64,000 nucleotides of DNA from an uncultured Pelagibacteraceae bacterium (GTDB lineage: Bacteria; Pseudomonadota; Alphaproteobacteria; Pelagibacterales; Pelagibacteraceae): the NCBI GenBank assembly GCA_902524955.1, contig CABZEY010000001.1, forward strand, positions 124,001-188,000, written 5' to 3'. Positions 44,459 to 52,810 of this stretch are shown here, piece after piece. Every line of letters starts with the position of its first letter. Position 1 is the stretch's first letter. The position numbers were made by a program, and so were the translations under genes. Below the pieces are notes generated by a model, which saw nothing but the letters and a program-made list of their open reading frames with translations, was not told the origin of the DNA and did not search any database.

Positions 44459-46012
44459 ATGAAAATATCAAAAGCTCTTATTTCAGTTTCAAATAAAAAA
44501 GGTCTAAATCTGATATTAAAGAAATTAAAAGATTTAAAAATAGAAATTATAAGCACGGGTGGAACCTTTAATTATATTAGAGATAATGGTTATGAGTGTA
44601 CTGAAATTTCAAAATATACAGAGTTCCCAGAAATTTTAGACGGTAGAGTTAAAACATTACACCCAAAAATTCATGGTGGTTTACTTGCAGATACAGATAA
44701 AGAAAGCCATAAGAACCAAATTATAGAAAACAATATTGACCCAATTAATTTGGTAATTGTAAACTTATATCCTTTTGAAAATAAGCTTCTTGAAAAAAAT
44801 ATATCATTCGATGAAATGATAGAAAACATTGATATCGGTGGCCCCTCAATGTTGAGATCAGCTTCAAAAAATTTTAAACACGTGACAGTCATTCCATCAC
44901 CTGAATATTATGAAGAATTCTTAACTGAAATTAATAAAAACAAAGGATCAACAACATTGGAATTTAGAAAAAAAATGTCAGCCGTAACATTTAGTGAAAC
45001 CGCTTACTATGATAGCTTAATTTCAAATTGGATGACTGAAGAAAGTAATATTAAATATTTAAATAAAATAACCATACCTGGGAAACTTAAACAAAAATTG
45101 AGATATGGTGAAAATCCTCACCAGGAAAGCCGTGTTTTTGAAATTATTAATAATAAAAATGGATTTTCAAATTTATCACAACTTCAAGGAAAAAAGTTAA
45201 GTCATAATAATTATTTAGATATTTTTAATGCATATTCACTCGTTAATGATTTTGAAAAAACTTCAAAAATCTGCGCAATTATAAAACACAATAATCCGTG
45301 CGGATGTGCATCGAATCAAGATGGCTTGGTATCCTATTTAAATGCTTTGAAAGGCGATCCATTAAGTGCTTTTGGAGGAGTGATTGCTTTAAATTATAAA
45401 TTATCTTCAGAAATTGCTAAAGAAATTATTAAAACTTTCTATGAGGTAATTTTAACACCGGAAATTGATAATGAAGCTAAAAAAATATTAGCTACAAAAA
45501 AAAATTTAAGAGTAATTATTTATAATCCTAAAAAACATGTGAAAAATCTTTCACCGACTTTTATGCAGAAAACGTTTCTGCTTCAAGATGAAAATCTTTC
45601 TTCGTTGTCAAAAGAAGATTTAAAAATCGTTACAAAAGTTAAACCAACAGAGAATGAAATAAATAATCTTTTATTTGCAAACCAAGTTTGTAAACATGTA
45701 AGATCAAATGCTATTGTGATTTCTAATAATAAAAAAACACTTGGTATTGGAGGAGGTCAAACAAGCCGTGTAGGGTCATCAGAAATTGCTTGTAAAAACG
45801 CAAATAAGTTTTTTCCTAACGAAATTGTAGGGTCAGCGGCTGCTTCAGATGCTTTTTTTCCTTTTGCTGATGGTTTAGAATATTTAATTAGCTCAGGAGT
45901 TAAATCTATTATCCAACCTGGTGGATCAATTCGTGATCAAGAGGTAATCGATGCTGCTGATAAATCTGGTATTGCAATGGTGTTTACTGGAATAAGAAAC
46001 TTTAAACACTAA
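44459..46012 (+). CDS. purH: Bifunctional AICAR transformylase / IMP cyclohydrolase
   Basis: PurH does the last two steps of IMP synthesis. The N-terminal IMP cyclohydrolase domain starts ALISVSNKKGLNLI and has TGGTFNYIRDNG and GRVKTLHPKIHGG. The C-terminal transformylase has KHNNPCG and SAFGGVIALN, plus the SDAFFPFADG and QPGGSIRD motifs. The 517 residues match the family. It converges with phhB with an 11-base overlap. Confidence 0.97.
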   Translation: MKISKALISVSNKKGLNLILKKLKDLKIEIISTGGTFNYIRDNGYECTEISKYTEFPEILDGRVKTLHPKIHGGLLADTDKESHKNQIIENNIDPINLVIVNLYPFENKLLEKNISFDEMIENIDIGGPSMLRSASKNFKHVTVIPSPEYYEEFLTEINKNKGSTTLEFRKKMSAVTFSETAYYDSLISNWMTEESNIKYLNKITIPGKLKQKLRYGENPHQESRVFEIINNKNGFSNLSQLQGKKLSHNNYLDIFNAYSLVNDFEKTSKICAIIKHNNPCGCASNQDGLVSYLNALKGDPLSAFGGVIALNYKLSSEIAKEIIKTFYEVILTPEIDNEAKKILATKKNLRVIIYNPKKHVKNLSPTFMQKTFLLQDENLSSLSKEDLKIVTKVKPTENEINNLLFANQVCKHVRSNAIVISNNKKTLGIGGGQTSRVGSSEIACKNANKFFPNEIVGSAAASDAFFPFADGLEYLISSGVKSIIQPGGSIRDQEVIDAADKSGIAMVFTGIRNFKH

Positions 46013-46343
46013 CATCGTCAATTTTAGCTGCTAACACAAAATCACTCTCAGCTAACCCGTTTATAGCATGCGTTGATATAATAATGTTTGCATAACCCCA
46101 GCCAAATTTTAAATCCGGATGATGATTTTCATCCTCTGCGATTTGAGAAACTTGATTGATAAAATTTAAACTCTTTTCAAAATTTTCAAACTTAAAATCT
46201 TTGGATAAATAGAAATGACCCTGGTCATTTTTTTTACATTTCCAATCCTTAATCTTGGTTAAAAAATTTTTTATTTGTTCTTCCGTAAACGGCGGAATAT
46301 CACCTGAACACGGAATACATTTTTTTTTTGACAGTTCACCCAT
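46002..46343 (-). CDS. phhB: Pterin-4a-carbinolamine dehydratase
   Basis: This small enzyme dehydrates 4a-hydroxytetrahydrobiopterin. The motif DENHHPDLKFGWGYANIIISTHAINGLAESDF contains the catalytic histidines. The N-terminal 40 residues (KKKCIPCSGDIPPFTEEQIKNFL) form the family's helix. Length 113. Many such proteins occur without phenylalanine hydroxylase, so the physiological role here is open. It abuts the dehalogenase-like gene. Confidence 0.9.
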   Translation of the reverse strand: MGELSKKKCIPCSGDIPPFTEEQIKNFLTKIKDWKCKKNDQGHFYLSKDFKFENFEKSLNFINQVSQIAEDENHHPDLKFGWGYANIIISTHAINGLAESDFVLAAKIDDVSV

Positions 46344-47236
46344 TATAAAAATTTATTTAACCAGATTAAAACTTTTTCAGGTTGCTCCTCTTGTAAATAG
46401 TGACCACAATCTAATCCTTCTCCTATTACTTTCTGTTCACTATATTGTTGCCAAGTATTTAATACATCTCCCCATACTTTACCAGTATCACTTTTTTGTC
46501 CCCATAATACCAATATTGGACACTTAATTTTATTATTACTATCAAAATCCTTATTGTCGTGATCTAAATCACATGATACAGCCGCCCTATAGTCCTCGCA
46601 AGATGCTCTTATAGTTTTATAATTAAAGCACTTTACATATTCATCAAAAGTTTCACGGCAAAATTCTAAAGTTGCTCCTCTTTTAGATAATTTTTTTTCC
46701 ATATAATACTTAGCTGGAACTGAAGATAATAATTTTTCTGGCAAATCATAGGGCTGCATCATTAATAACCAGTGCCATTTAGTCATTGACCAGTTTTTTT
46801 TTTGTACAGTCCATATATGCCTATTAGGTAAAATATCAAAAATGCCAACTTTAATAACTTTTTCTGGAAAATCTAAGCACATTCTATGCGAGGTTCTTGC
46901 ACCTCTGTCATGCCCTACAACTCTAAATTTATCAAAACCTAAACTTTTCATTAGTGAAACCTGATCATTTGCCATTGCTCTAAAGGAATAGTGTATATGA
47001 TTATCGCCTCCATCCTTTGGTCCAACACTTTCTCCATAGCCTCTTAAATCTGATGCTACGACATAAAATTTTTCTTTAAGACTATCTACAACTTTATGCC
47101 ATGTGATGTGTGACATAGGATTTCCATGTAGTAATAGTAATGGTTCGCCTTTACCGCCGTGTCTAAAAGTTATATCAGCTTTACCAAAACCAGAGTTGTC
47201 AACGCTAAATTTTTCTTTCTTGAAATTCAAAAACAT
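46343..47236 (-). CDS. Alpha/beta hydrolase, haloacetate dehalogenase-like
   Basis: A 297-residue hydrolase resembling fluoroacetate dehalogenases. The nucleophile Asp110 (VGHDRGART) is followed by Arg111 and Arg114, which in known enzymes bind the carboxylate. The acid is Asp134 (IFDILP), the base His279 (LDCGHYLQEE), and the halide pocket is His155-Trp156 (KWHWLL) plus Tyr216 (CEDYRAA). All key residues are kept in the places known from Rhodopseudomonas RPA1163. Epoxide hydrolase relatives share the fold but lack this pocket. Gene start ATG at 47236. Confidence 0.85.
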   Translation of the reverse strand: MFLNFKKEKFSVDNSGFGKADITFRHGGKGEPLLLLHGNPMSHITWHKVVDSLKEKFYVVASDLRGYGESVGPKDGGDNHIHYSFRAMANDQVSLMKSLGFDKFRVVGHDRGARTSHRMCLDFPEKVIKVGIFDILPNRHIWTVQKKNWSMTKWHWLLMMQPYDLPEKLLSSVPAKYYMEKKLSKRGATLEFCRETFDEYVKCFNYKTIRASCEDYRAAVSCDLDHDNKDFDSNNKIKCPILVLWGQKSDTGKVWGDVLNTWQQYSEQKVIGEGLDCGHYLQEEQPEKVLIWLNKFL

Positions 47237-47284
47237 GAGATACTTTTAGTTCATTATAAATAATTTTAAACAAATAAAAAAGTT

Positions 47285-47722
47285 ATGGAATATTTTATAA
47301 TTTTAGCTCTTGGGATTATCACTAGAATTATATTAGGATTTGTAAACTATACTAAAAGCCTCGGCTTAGAATTATCAAATGAGAGAGATGGCACAGGATA
47401 CCAAAATGCTATCACACCTCCCTTGTTTCCAATAATAGCCTCGGTAATTTATGGTTTAAGTTTATTTGTTATTATCTCAGGCTTTTTTGATAGTTCTTTT
47501 ACGACTGGCTTTATATATCTTGGCCTATATTTATTAACGCTTATTGTAATTGGAGCCACATTATTTAAACCAAATTCATTATCCCCGCTGGCAAAACCTT
47601 TTTATCACATTGTACTTAATTCAATGATTAATAGATATTCAAATTATAAGAAAAACAACGATCAGGTTAGAGCTCAGGCAATTGAAATAGTGCTAGAAAG
47701 ATTTAAAGAAGCTTACAAATAA
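47285..47722 (+). CDS. Uncharacterised membrane protein
   Basis: A 145-residue protein with three hydrophobic segments (about 3-20, 48-70 and 74-93), a short N-terminal out-in start, and a basic C-terminal helix (NSMINRYSNYKKNNDQVRAQAIEIVLERFKEAYK). I recognise no family. It is divergent from the dehalogenase gene by 48 bases and is followed by tRNA-Gly on the other strand. Confidence 0.65.
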   Translation: MEYFIILALGIITRIILGFVNYTKSLGLELSNERDGTGYQNAITPPLFPIIASVIYGLSLFVIISGFFDSSFTTGFIYLGLYLLTLIVIGATLFKPNSLSPLAKPFYHIVLNSMINRYSNYKKNNDQVRAQAIEIVLERFKEAYK

Positions 47723-47726
47723 TTTT

Positions 47727-47801
47727 TGGAGCGGGTGAAGGGAATTGAACCCACGACCTAAACGTTGGCAACGTTTCGCTCTACCACTGAGCTACACCCG
47801 C
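47727..47801 (-). tRNA. tRNA-Gly (GCC)
   Basis: The reverse strand reads a complete cloverleaf of 75 bases including encoded CCA: acceptor GCGGGTG/CACCCGC, D arm GCTC/GAGC with a 7-base loop, anticodon stem AAACG/CGTTT around TTGCCAA (anticodon GCC), and T loop TTCAATT. The T stem GTGGG/CCCTT has a T-T mismatch at its second pair and a G-T first pair. The anticodon is clear. Confidence 0.96.
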
Positions 47802-47855
47802 TTTTATAATTTTTTTAAATTAATATTTATGGTAATATTTTTCAATATTTAATTT

Positions 47856-48509
47856 ATGAAAAAAAAATATAATAAAACTGATTTACCTCATGAATTACCA
47901 GTATTTCCACTAAGTAATGCGATTTTTTTTCCCAAAACTCTTTTACCACTAAATATTTTTGAACCACGATATAAACAAATGACCGAGCATGCTGTAAATG
48001 GAAATAAGTTAATCGGTATGGTTCAATCAAATCAAAATACTAATAGAAAGGGAGATACTGAAGTTTATAGTGTAGGATGTGTTGGATATATAGAGTTTCA
48101 CTCTAAGACACCTGATGGAAGATATTTAATAAATCTTAAAGGTATATCTCGTTTTAAAATTAAAAAAGAAATTAATACAGATAATTTATATAGAAAATTC
48201 TCAGTAGATTATAGTGACTATTCATCAGATTTTAGTGAACAGAAAACAAAGGGAATAAATACAATTGAATTAATAAAAAAGACAAAAAAATTATTTGAAC
48301 AGTATCAACTATCTACTGATTGGAAAATCGTCGAAAGAGTTGAGCCGGAACAATTAATTAATTCATTATCTATGATATGCCCTTTTACAATTAGTGAAAA
48401 ACAAAGGCTGCTGGAAACTAAAGATATAGTCGATAGGAATGAAGTTTTAAACAAAATCATAAATTTTTATGTCTTAGGTAACAACGAAAATAACAGAAAT
48501 ATCCATTAA
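47856..48509 (+). CDS. LON substrate-binding domain protein
   Basis: The 217 residues consist of the N-terminal domain of Lon proteases only, with no ATPase or protease part. The start DLPHELPVFPLSNAIFFPKTLLPLNIFEPRYKQM and IGMVQSNQN are diagnostic. Such stand-alone proteins are common next to Trm112-like genes in alphaproteobacteria, and the role is unknown. Its stop overlaps the next start. Confidence 0.9.
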   Translation: MKKKYNKTDLPHELPVFPLSNAIFFPKTLLPLNIFEPRYKQMTEHAVNGNKLIGMVQSNQNTNRKGDTEVYSVGCVGYIEFHSKTPDGRYLINLKGISRFKIKKEINTDNLYRKFSVDYSDYSSDFSEQKTKGINTIELIKKTKKLFEQYQLSTDWKIVERVEPEQLINSLSMICPFTISEKQRLLETKDIVDRNEVLNKIINFYVLGNNENNRNIH

Positions 48510-48679
48510 TGAAATTTAATAAGAAATTGTTAGAAATAATTGTGTGTCCTCTGTCCAAAGAAAAATTAATTTATGATGAAAAAAAAAACTGTTTAATCGC
48601 AAAAAAATCAAATCTTGCATACCCGATTAAAGATGGAATTCCCATAATGATCGCAGAAGAAGCAGAAAAAATTGATTAA
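48509..48679 (+). CDS. Trm112-family small protein (56 aa)
   Basis: A short gene starting ATG at 48509 within the stop of the LON gene. It encodes 56 residues beginning [20 protein letters not shown] and ending with [15 protein letters not shown]. The VCPLSKE core and PIKDGIPIM segment match the UPF0434/Trm112 family, which includes methyltransferase partners, though here only one Cys of the usual zinc set (Cys13; Cys28 is a second Cys) is clear. It overlaps rho by 4 bases. Confidence 0.85.
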   Translation: MKFNKKLLEIIVCPLSKEKLIYDEKKNCLIAKKSNLAYPIKDGIPIMIAEEAEKID

Positions 48680-49944
48680 CTTTTATTCATAGAGTCAAAA
48701 AATTCAGGGTTATTTTTTGTTTCTCTAAGTTTACCGATTAAGAACTCAATTGCATCCATAGATCCCATGGGGTTTATTATTCTCCGAAGAACATTCATTT
48801 TTGATAGCTCATCTTTAGCAAATAGAAGCTCCTCTTTTCTTGTACCCGACTTAGCAACATCAATAGCTGGATAGATTCTTTTATCAGCGACTTTTCTATC
48901 TAATACCACCTCCGAGTTTCCTGTACCTTTAAATTCCTCAAATATAACTTCATCCATTCTTGAGCCAGTTTCAATTAATGCAGTAGAAATTATAGTTAAT
49001 GAACCCCCTTCTTCAATATTTCTCGCCGCACCAAAAAATCTCTTTGGTCTTTGTAAAGCATTGGCATCTACACCTCCAGTAAGTACTTTTCCAGAACTTG
49101 GGACAACGGCATTATAAGCTCTACCTAATCTTGTTATAGAATCCAATAAAATTACAACGTCTTTTTTATGTTCACAAAGTCTTTTTGCTTTTTCAATTAC
49201 CATTTCTGCCACTTGAACATGCCTTTGTGCTGGTTCATCGAATGTTGAGCTAACCACCTCCCCTTTTACAGTTCTTTGCATATCAGTAACTTCTTCAGGT
49301 CTTTCATCTATAAGCAATACAATTAAATAAATTTCGGGGTGATTAGCTGTTATTGAATTTGCAACGTTTTGTAAAATTACTGTTTTTCCTGTCCTTGGTG
49401 GCGCAACTATTAATGATCTTTGTCCTTTACCAATTGGTGCAACTAAGTCGATTACCCTTGCAGTTACATCTGTTTTCTTTTCTACTTTTGTTTTTTCGAT
49501 TTCTAGTTTAACTTTTTCATCTGGATATAAGGGTGTTAGATTATCGAAATTGATTTTATGTTTAGTTTTTTCTGGGTCTTCAAAGTTAATTTTGTTTACT
49601 TTTAGCAAAGCAAAATATCTTTCTTGGTCTTTAGGTGCTCTTATTTCACCTTCGACAGTATCACCTTTTCTTAAACCAAATCTTCTAATTTGACTCGGGC
49701 TGACATATATATCATCAGGTCCTGGTAAATAATTTGACTCCATTGCTCTTAAAAAGCCAAAACCATCTTGCAATGTTTCTAAAACTCCTGTTGCTGTTAT
49801 TTGTTCACCTTTTTCCGCGAGTTTTTTTAAAATAGCAAATAATATTTCTTGTTTTCTTAAAGTGCTTGGATTCTCAATTCCTAGCTTTTCAGCTTCAGAT
49901 ATAAGATCTGCTGGTGATTTATCTTTTAATTCTTGTAAATTCAT
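48676..49944 (-). CDS. rho: Transcription termination factor Rho
   Basis: Rho is the hexameric RNA helicase that ends transcription. The N-terminal RNA-binding cold-shock domain includes [14 protein letters not shown] near 53-66 and [18 protein letters not shown]. The ATPase has APPRTGKT at 181-188, [21 protein letters not shown] and [20 protein letters not shown]. The 422 residues match E. coli. It is transcribed away from the long gap at 49945-50292. Confidence 0.97.
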   Translation of the reverse strand: MNLQELKDKSPADLISEAEKLGIENPSTLRKQEILFAILKKLAEKGEQITATGVLETLQDGFGFLRAMESNYLPGPDDIYVSPSQIRRFGLRKGDTVEGEIRAPKDQERYFALLKVNKINFEDPEKTKHKINFDNLTPLYPDEKVKLEIEKTKVEKKTDVTARVIDLVAPIGKGQRSLIVAPPRTGKTVILQNVANSITANHPEIYLIVLLIDERPEEVTDMQRTVKGEVVSSTFDEPAQRHVQVAEMVIEKAKRLCEHKKDVVILLDSITRLGRAYNAVVPSSGKVLTGGVDANALQRPKRFFGAARNIEEGGSLTIISTALIETGSRMDEVIFEEFKGTGNSEVVLDRKVADKRIYPAIDVAKSGTRKEELLFAKDELSKMNVLRRIINPMGSMDAIEFLIGKLRETKNNPEFFDSMNKS

Positions 49945-49980
49945 ATTGGAAAATTTTATGATGGAATGAAACGTATAACT

Positions 49981-50070
49981 AATTTTATTAAAATAATCAA
50001 TACTGATTATTACTTTTTATTATCATAAATAATATATATTATAGTATTATATTAGTATTATTTAGTAGAG
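49981..50070. other. AT-rich candidate DNA-unwinding element
   Basis: Nearly all bases from 49981 to 50070 are A or T, with repeated TATTA/ATTAT words (such as ATAGTATTATATTAGTATTA). That is the sequence type used for initial strand opening at bacterial origins. The whole genome is AT-rich, so this contrast is modest but visible. Confidence 0.5.
49992..50011. repeat. Inverted repeat AATAATCA-ATAC-TGATTATT
   Basis: Eight-base arms pair perfectly around ATAC. It may be a protein-binding site (such as a repressor or an initiator) or chance. It lies 48 bases upstream of the rho start. Confidence 0.5.
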
Positions 50071-50110
50071 TTAATATTGGGGTTAAAATTAGATAAGATT
50101 TTATACAACT

Positions 50111-50119
50111 TTATAAACA
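50111..50119 (+). promoter_or_regulatory. DnaA-box-like word TTATAAACA
   Basis: Fits TTATNNACA, differing from TTATCCACA at positions 5 and 6. One of three such words in the same orientation in and next to the candidate origin. Confidence 0.4.
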
Positions 50120-50278
50120 AGAAACGCAAGTCTACGGTTAATTTTTTGAATTTATTAACGTACTTCAAGCCAAGTGAATAAAGTTATTAGATTGAATAAA
50201 AACTTTATAAAAAGAGGAGTAAATATTAGTATCTGTATTTTTTTAATAACCTTATGGATATATAATTGTTATAAATCT

Positions 50279-50287
50279 TTATAAACA
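50279..50287 (+). promoter_or_regulatory. DnaA-box-like word TTATAAACA
   Basis: Identical to the word at 50111 and in the same orientation, 6 bases upstream of the ppsR start codon, where an origin box or ppsR regulation could both apply. Confidence 0.4.
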
Positions 50288-50290
50288 AAC

Positions 50291-50299
50291 TTATGAACA
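50291..50299 (+). promoter_or_regulatory. DnaA-box-like word TTATGAACA at the ppsR start
   Basis: TTATGAACA includes the ATG of ppsR (50293-50295). It is only 3 bases after the 50279 word. Being partly coding, its significance is limited, but the two boxes are spaced 12 bases apart. Confidence 0.35.
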
Positions 50300-51117
50300 A
50301 GACGTTTAATTTTTTTTTAGTCTCCGACTCAACTGGCGAGACGTTAGATAGGATTTATTTGGCACTTAAAGCCCAGTTTCCAAAAAATGATTATAAAATT
50401 CATCATTTTGCTTTTATGAGAACCACTACACAAACAGCGACTCTTATCGAAGCATGCAAGAAAGCAGAAAATCCAATTATATTATATACATTAGTCGAGA
50501 AACAGACAACAAATCATATAATAAATGAGTGCAAAACTTATAACATACCTTGCTTTGGTTTGCTTGATTATTTAATTCCACAATTTGAGAAAATTTTTAG
50601 TCAGAAGGCAACATTAAAACCCAGCGGGCAACATCAATTAAATAAAGAGTACTATAAAAAAATTGAAGCAATGCAATTTACATTACAGCATGATGATGGA
50701 CAAAGATTAGATACAGCCACTAATGCAGATATTATAATTTTAGGAGTAAGTAGAACCAGTAAGACACCAACTTCTATCTATTTAGGTGAACGTGGCTATA
50801 AAGTTTCAAATATTCCACTCGTTGCACACCAAACTTTACCGGACGATGTTTTTAAATCAGAAGCTATAAAAGTTGGATTAGTTATTGATCCAAATAGACT
50901 GTCTGATGTAAGAAAAGCTAGAATAAATATTTTAAATGACAAACAATCGTCGACATACGTTAATATAGATAAAATCCAGACAGAGCTTGACGCGTCTAAA
51001 AAAATTTTTAATATTAATAAAATTCCAGTAATTGATGTAACACGCAAATCTGTTGAAGAAACAGCTGCATCAATTATAAAAATTGTAGAAATTCAAAAAC
51101 AAAAACAAGATGATTAA
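50293..51117 (+). CDS. ppsR: PPSR / PDRP-type regulatory protein (DUF299)
   Basis: This bifunctional kinase and pyrophosphorylase controls phosphoenolpyruvate synthase or pyruvate phosphate dikinase by reversible phosphorylation of a threonine. The family start FNFFLVSDSTGETLDRIYLALKAQFP is at about 5-30, and the P-loop-like GVSRTSKTPTSIYL at 151-164 binds the nucleotide. The 274 residues match the family. Start ATG at 50293. The gene is the RP001-type gene next to alphaproteobacterial origins, and it overlaps maf by 8 bases. Confidence 0.92.
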   Translation: MNKTFNFFLVSDSTGETLDRIYLALKAQFPKNDYKIHHFAFMRTTTQTATLIEACKKAENPIILYTLVEKQTTNHIINECKTYNIPCFGLLDYLIPQFEKIFSQKATLKPSGQHQLNKEYYKKIEAMQFTLQHDDGQRLDTATNADIIILGVSRTSKTPTSIYLGERGYKVSNIPLVAHQTLPDDVFKSEAIKVGLVIDPNRLSDVRKARINILNDKQSSTYVNIDKIQTELDASKKIFNINKIPVIDVTRKSVEETAASIIKIVEIQKQKQDD

Positions 51118-51697
51118 CGAAGTTATTTTAGCTTCAAGCAGCGGTATAAGGTTGAAAATCCTACAAGATAACAAATTTAAGGTTAAACAAATTTCACCCG
51201 GTATTGATGAAGATGAAGTTAAAGTATCTTTAATAAATAGTGGCGCTACGTGTCTTCAAATAGCAAAAAATTTGGCAGAATTAAAAGCCAATAGAATAAG
51301 TGCAAAATACCCAGGTGAAGTAGTAATTGGGGCTGATCAAGTAATGGATTTTGAAGGTAAAAATTATAGTAAACCTAACAATAAAGATGAAGCAAGATCA
51401 ATTTTAAAATTGTTAAATAATAATAAGCATTTTTTACATTCAGCTGTTTGTGTTTCACGGGGTGGAAGCATGATTACAAATTTTCATGAAAGCTGCCCCT
51501 TAAAAGTCAGGAATTTAAGAGATAAAGAAATTGATGAATATATTGCAAGATTAGACGAAGAAAAAATGTTAAAATATGGTGTTTATCAAATTGAAGCTGG
51601 TGGACTTGAATTGTTCGATGAAATACATGATGACATGGAGGCTATTATGGGCTTACCTATGAAGCAACTAAAGATATACTTAAATAATTTAAAATGA
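51110..51697 (+). CDS. maf: Maf-like nucleotide pyrophosphatase
   Basis: Maf proteins hydrolyse non-canonical or modified nucleoside triphosphates and influence septum formation. The 195 residues begin NEVILASSSGIRLKIL and have the KANRISAKYPGEVVIGADQV segment with the catalytic aspartate, SAVCVSRGG and the closing YGVYQIEAGGLELF. It overlaps the small lipoprotein gene by 4 bases. Confidence 0.93.
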   Translation: MINEVILASSSGIRLKILQDNKFKVKQISPGIDEDEVKVSLINSGATCLQIAKNLAELKANRISAKYPGEVVIGADQVMDFEGKNYSKPNNKDEARSILKLLNNNKHFLHSAVCVSRGGSMITNFHESCPLKVRNLRDKEIDEYIARLDEEKMLKYGVYQIEAGGLELFDEIHDDMEAIMGLPMKQLKIYLNNLK

Positions 51698-52026
51698 AAA
51701 ATCTGGGATTTCTTTTTATTTTTATTTTTATTACATCATGTTTTCATGAGGAAATTTATTCTTGTAGTGCGCCAAAACAAACTGATATCTTTATCGAAAT
51801 TAAAAATAAAAAATTTTATTTTAAATACTCTGGTAATCCTAAGTTTCAAACTTATCCAATTTTAATTAATAATAAAATGGAAATTGTGGCAGTTAAAAAA
51901 TTCAAATACACTGGATCCGCATTTACATATAAATTAAACAAAATTGAAAACAAATTAAACGTTAAATTAAAAAATAAGCAGGGAAGAATTAGTAATAATT
52001 GGAACTTTAAATGTACCAAGAAATAA
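51694..52026 (+). CDS. Small putative lipoprotein, unknown function
   Basis: A 110-residue protein with a short hydrophobic signal ending in ITSC, giving Cys16 as the probable lipidated residue. The rest is beta-rich and basic (KYSGNPKFQTYPILINNKMEIVAVKKFKYTGSAF). It is inserted between maf and aroE, which are adjacent in many relatives, so it may be lineage-specific. No family recognised. It overlaps maf and precedes aroE by 4 bases. Confidence 0.65.
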   Translation: MKNLGFLFIFIFITSCFHEEIYSCSAPKQTDIFIEIKNKKFYFKYSGNPKFQTYPILINNKMEIVAVKKFKYTGSAFTYKLNKIENKLNVKLKNKQGRISNNWNFKCTKK

Positions 52027-52030
52027 AAAT

Positions 52031-52810
52031 ATGAAAAGATTTTCAGTAATTGGTAATCCAATTGAACATTCTTTATCGCCAAAATTACATAATTATTGGT
52101 TAGATAAAAATAAAATCGATGGAAATTATGATAAAAAATTATTGACTGAAGAAAAAGTTGGTGAATTTTTCAAATCAAATCAAAATATTTCAGGTATCAA
52201 CGTTACTGTCCCTTTTAAAAAAACTGTTCTTAATTACTGTACAGAATTAAGTAAGTTGGCTTTAAACTCACAATCGGTAAATACTATCACTCTCTTTGAT
52301 GAAAAAATTATTGGTGATAACACTGATATTTATGGTTTTGAGCAATCACTAAAAGATTTAAATTTTGATGGCACAAATAAAACTGCCTTTATTCTTGGTG
52401 CGGGCGGTGTTGTCTCTTCAGTAGTTATTGCTTTAAATAATTTAGGAGTAAAAAACATTTTTATAAGTAACAGAACAAAAAATAAAGCTGAAGCTCTAGC
52501 TAAAGATTATAATCTAGTCGTACTAGACTGGGGTAAAATTGTAGATTTTAATATTGTTATTAATTGTACAAGTATCGGGCTTAAACCAAATGATAACTTA
52601 GGTTTAGATTTTTCAAATATTAAAAACAAAATTTTTTATGATATAATTTATAAACCAAAGACTAAATTTTTAATTGATGCTGAAGGTTCAGGTAATCAAA
52701 TCATTGACGGTAAAATGATGTTTTTATACCAGGCTCAAAAATCTTTCGAGATATGGCATGGCATTAAACCTGAAATAAACGAGGAAGTGACAGATTTGTT
52801 AAATGATTAG
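52031..52810 (+). CDS. aroE: Shikimate dehydrogenase
   Basis: AroE reduces 3-dehydroshikimate with NADPH in aromatic amino acid synthesis. The N-terminal FSVIGNPIEHSLSPKLHNYW and GINVTVPFKK (with the catalytic lysine), then GAGGVVSSVVIALNNLG and SNRTKNKAE for NADP, are present. Length 259. It overlaps coaE by 8 bases. Confidence 0.95.
   Translation: MKRFSVIGNPIEHSLSPKLHNYWLDKNKIDGNYDKKLLTEEKVGEFFKSNQNISGINVTVPFKKTVLNYCTELSKLALNSQSVNTITLFDEKIIGDNTDIYGFEQSLKDLNFDGTNKTAFILGAGGVVSSVVIALNNLGVKNIFISNRTKNKAEALAKDYNLVVLDWGKIVDFNIVINCTSIGLKPNDNLGLDFSNIKNKIFYDIIYKPKTKFLIDAEGSGNQIIDGKMMFLYQAQKSFEIWHGIKPEINEEVTDLLND

Larger units (their letters stand above)
49945..50292. other. Candidate chromosomal replication origin (oriC)
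   Basis: This 348-base gap, the only long one in the window, has no gene that I can see. It lies between rho and ppsR-maf-aroE-coaE-dnaQ-secB, the gene order that flanks the known origins of Caulobacter and Rickettsia. Inside are a stretch of about 90% AT near 49981-50070, a perfect inverted repeat at 49992-50011, and DnaA-box-like words TTATAAACA at 50111 and 50279 (a third, TTATGAACA, overlaps the ppsR start). The call rests mostly on synteny; no strict E. coli box TTATCCACA is present. Confidence 0.7.

Noticed and set aside
50072-50090. CtrA-binding site (TTAA-N7-TTAA) in the candidate origin
   Set aside because: TTAATATTGGGGTTAA has an 8-base rather than a 7-base spacer, and TTAA is frequent in this AT-rich DNA, so I do not claim it.
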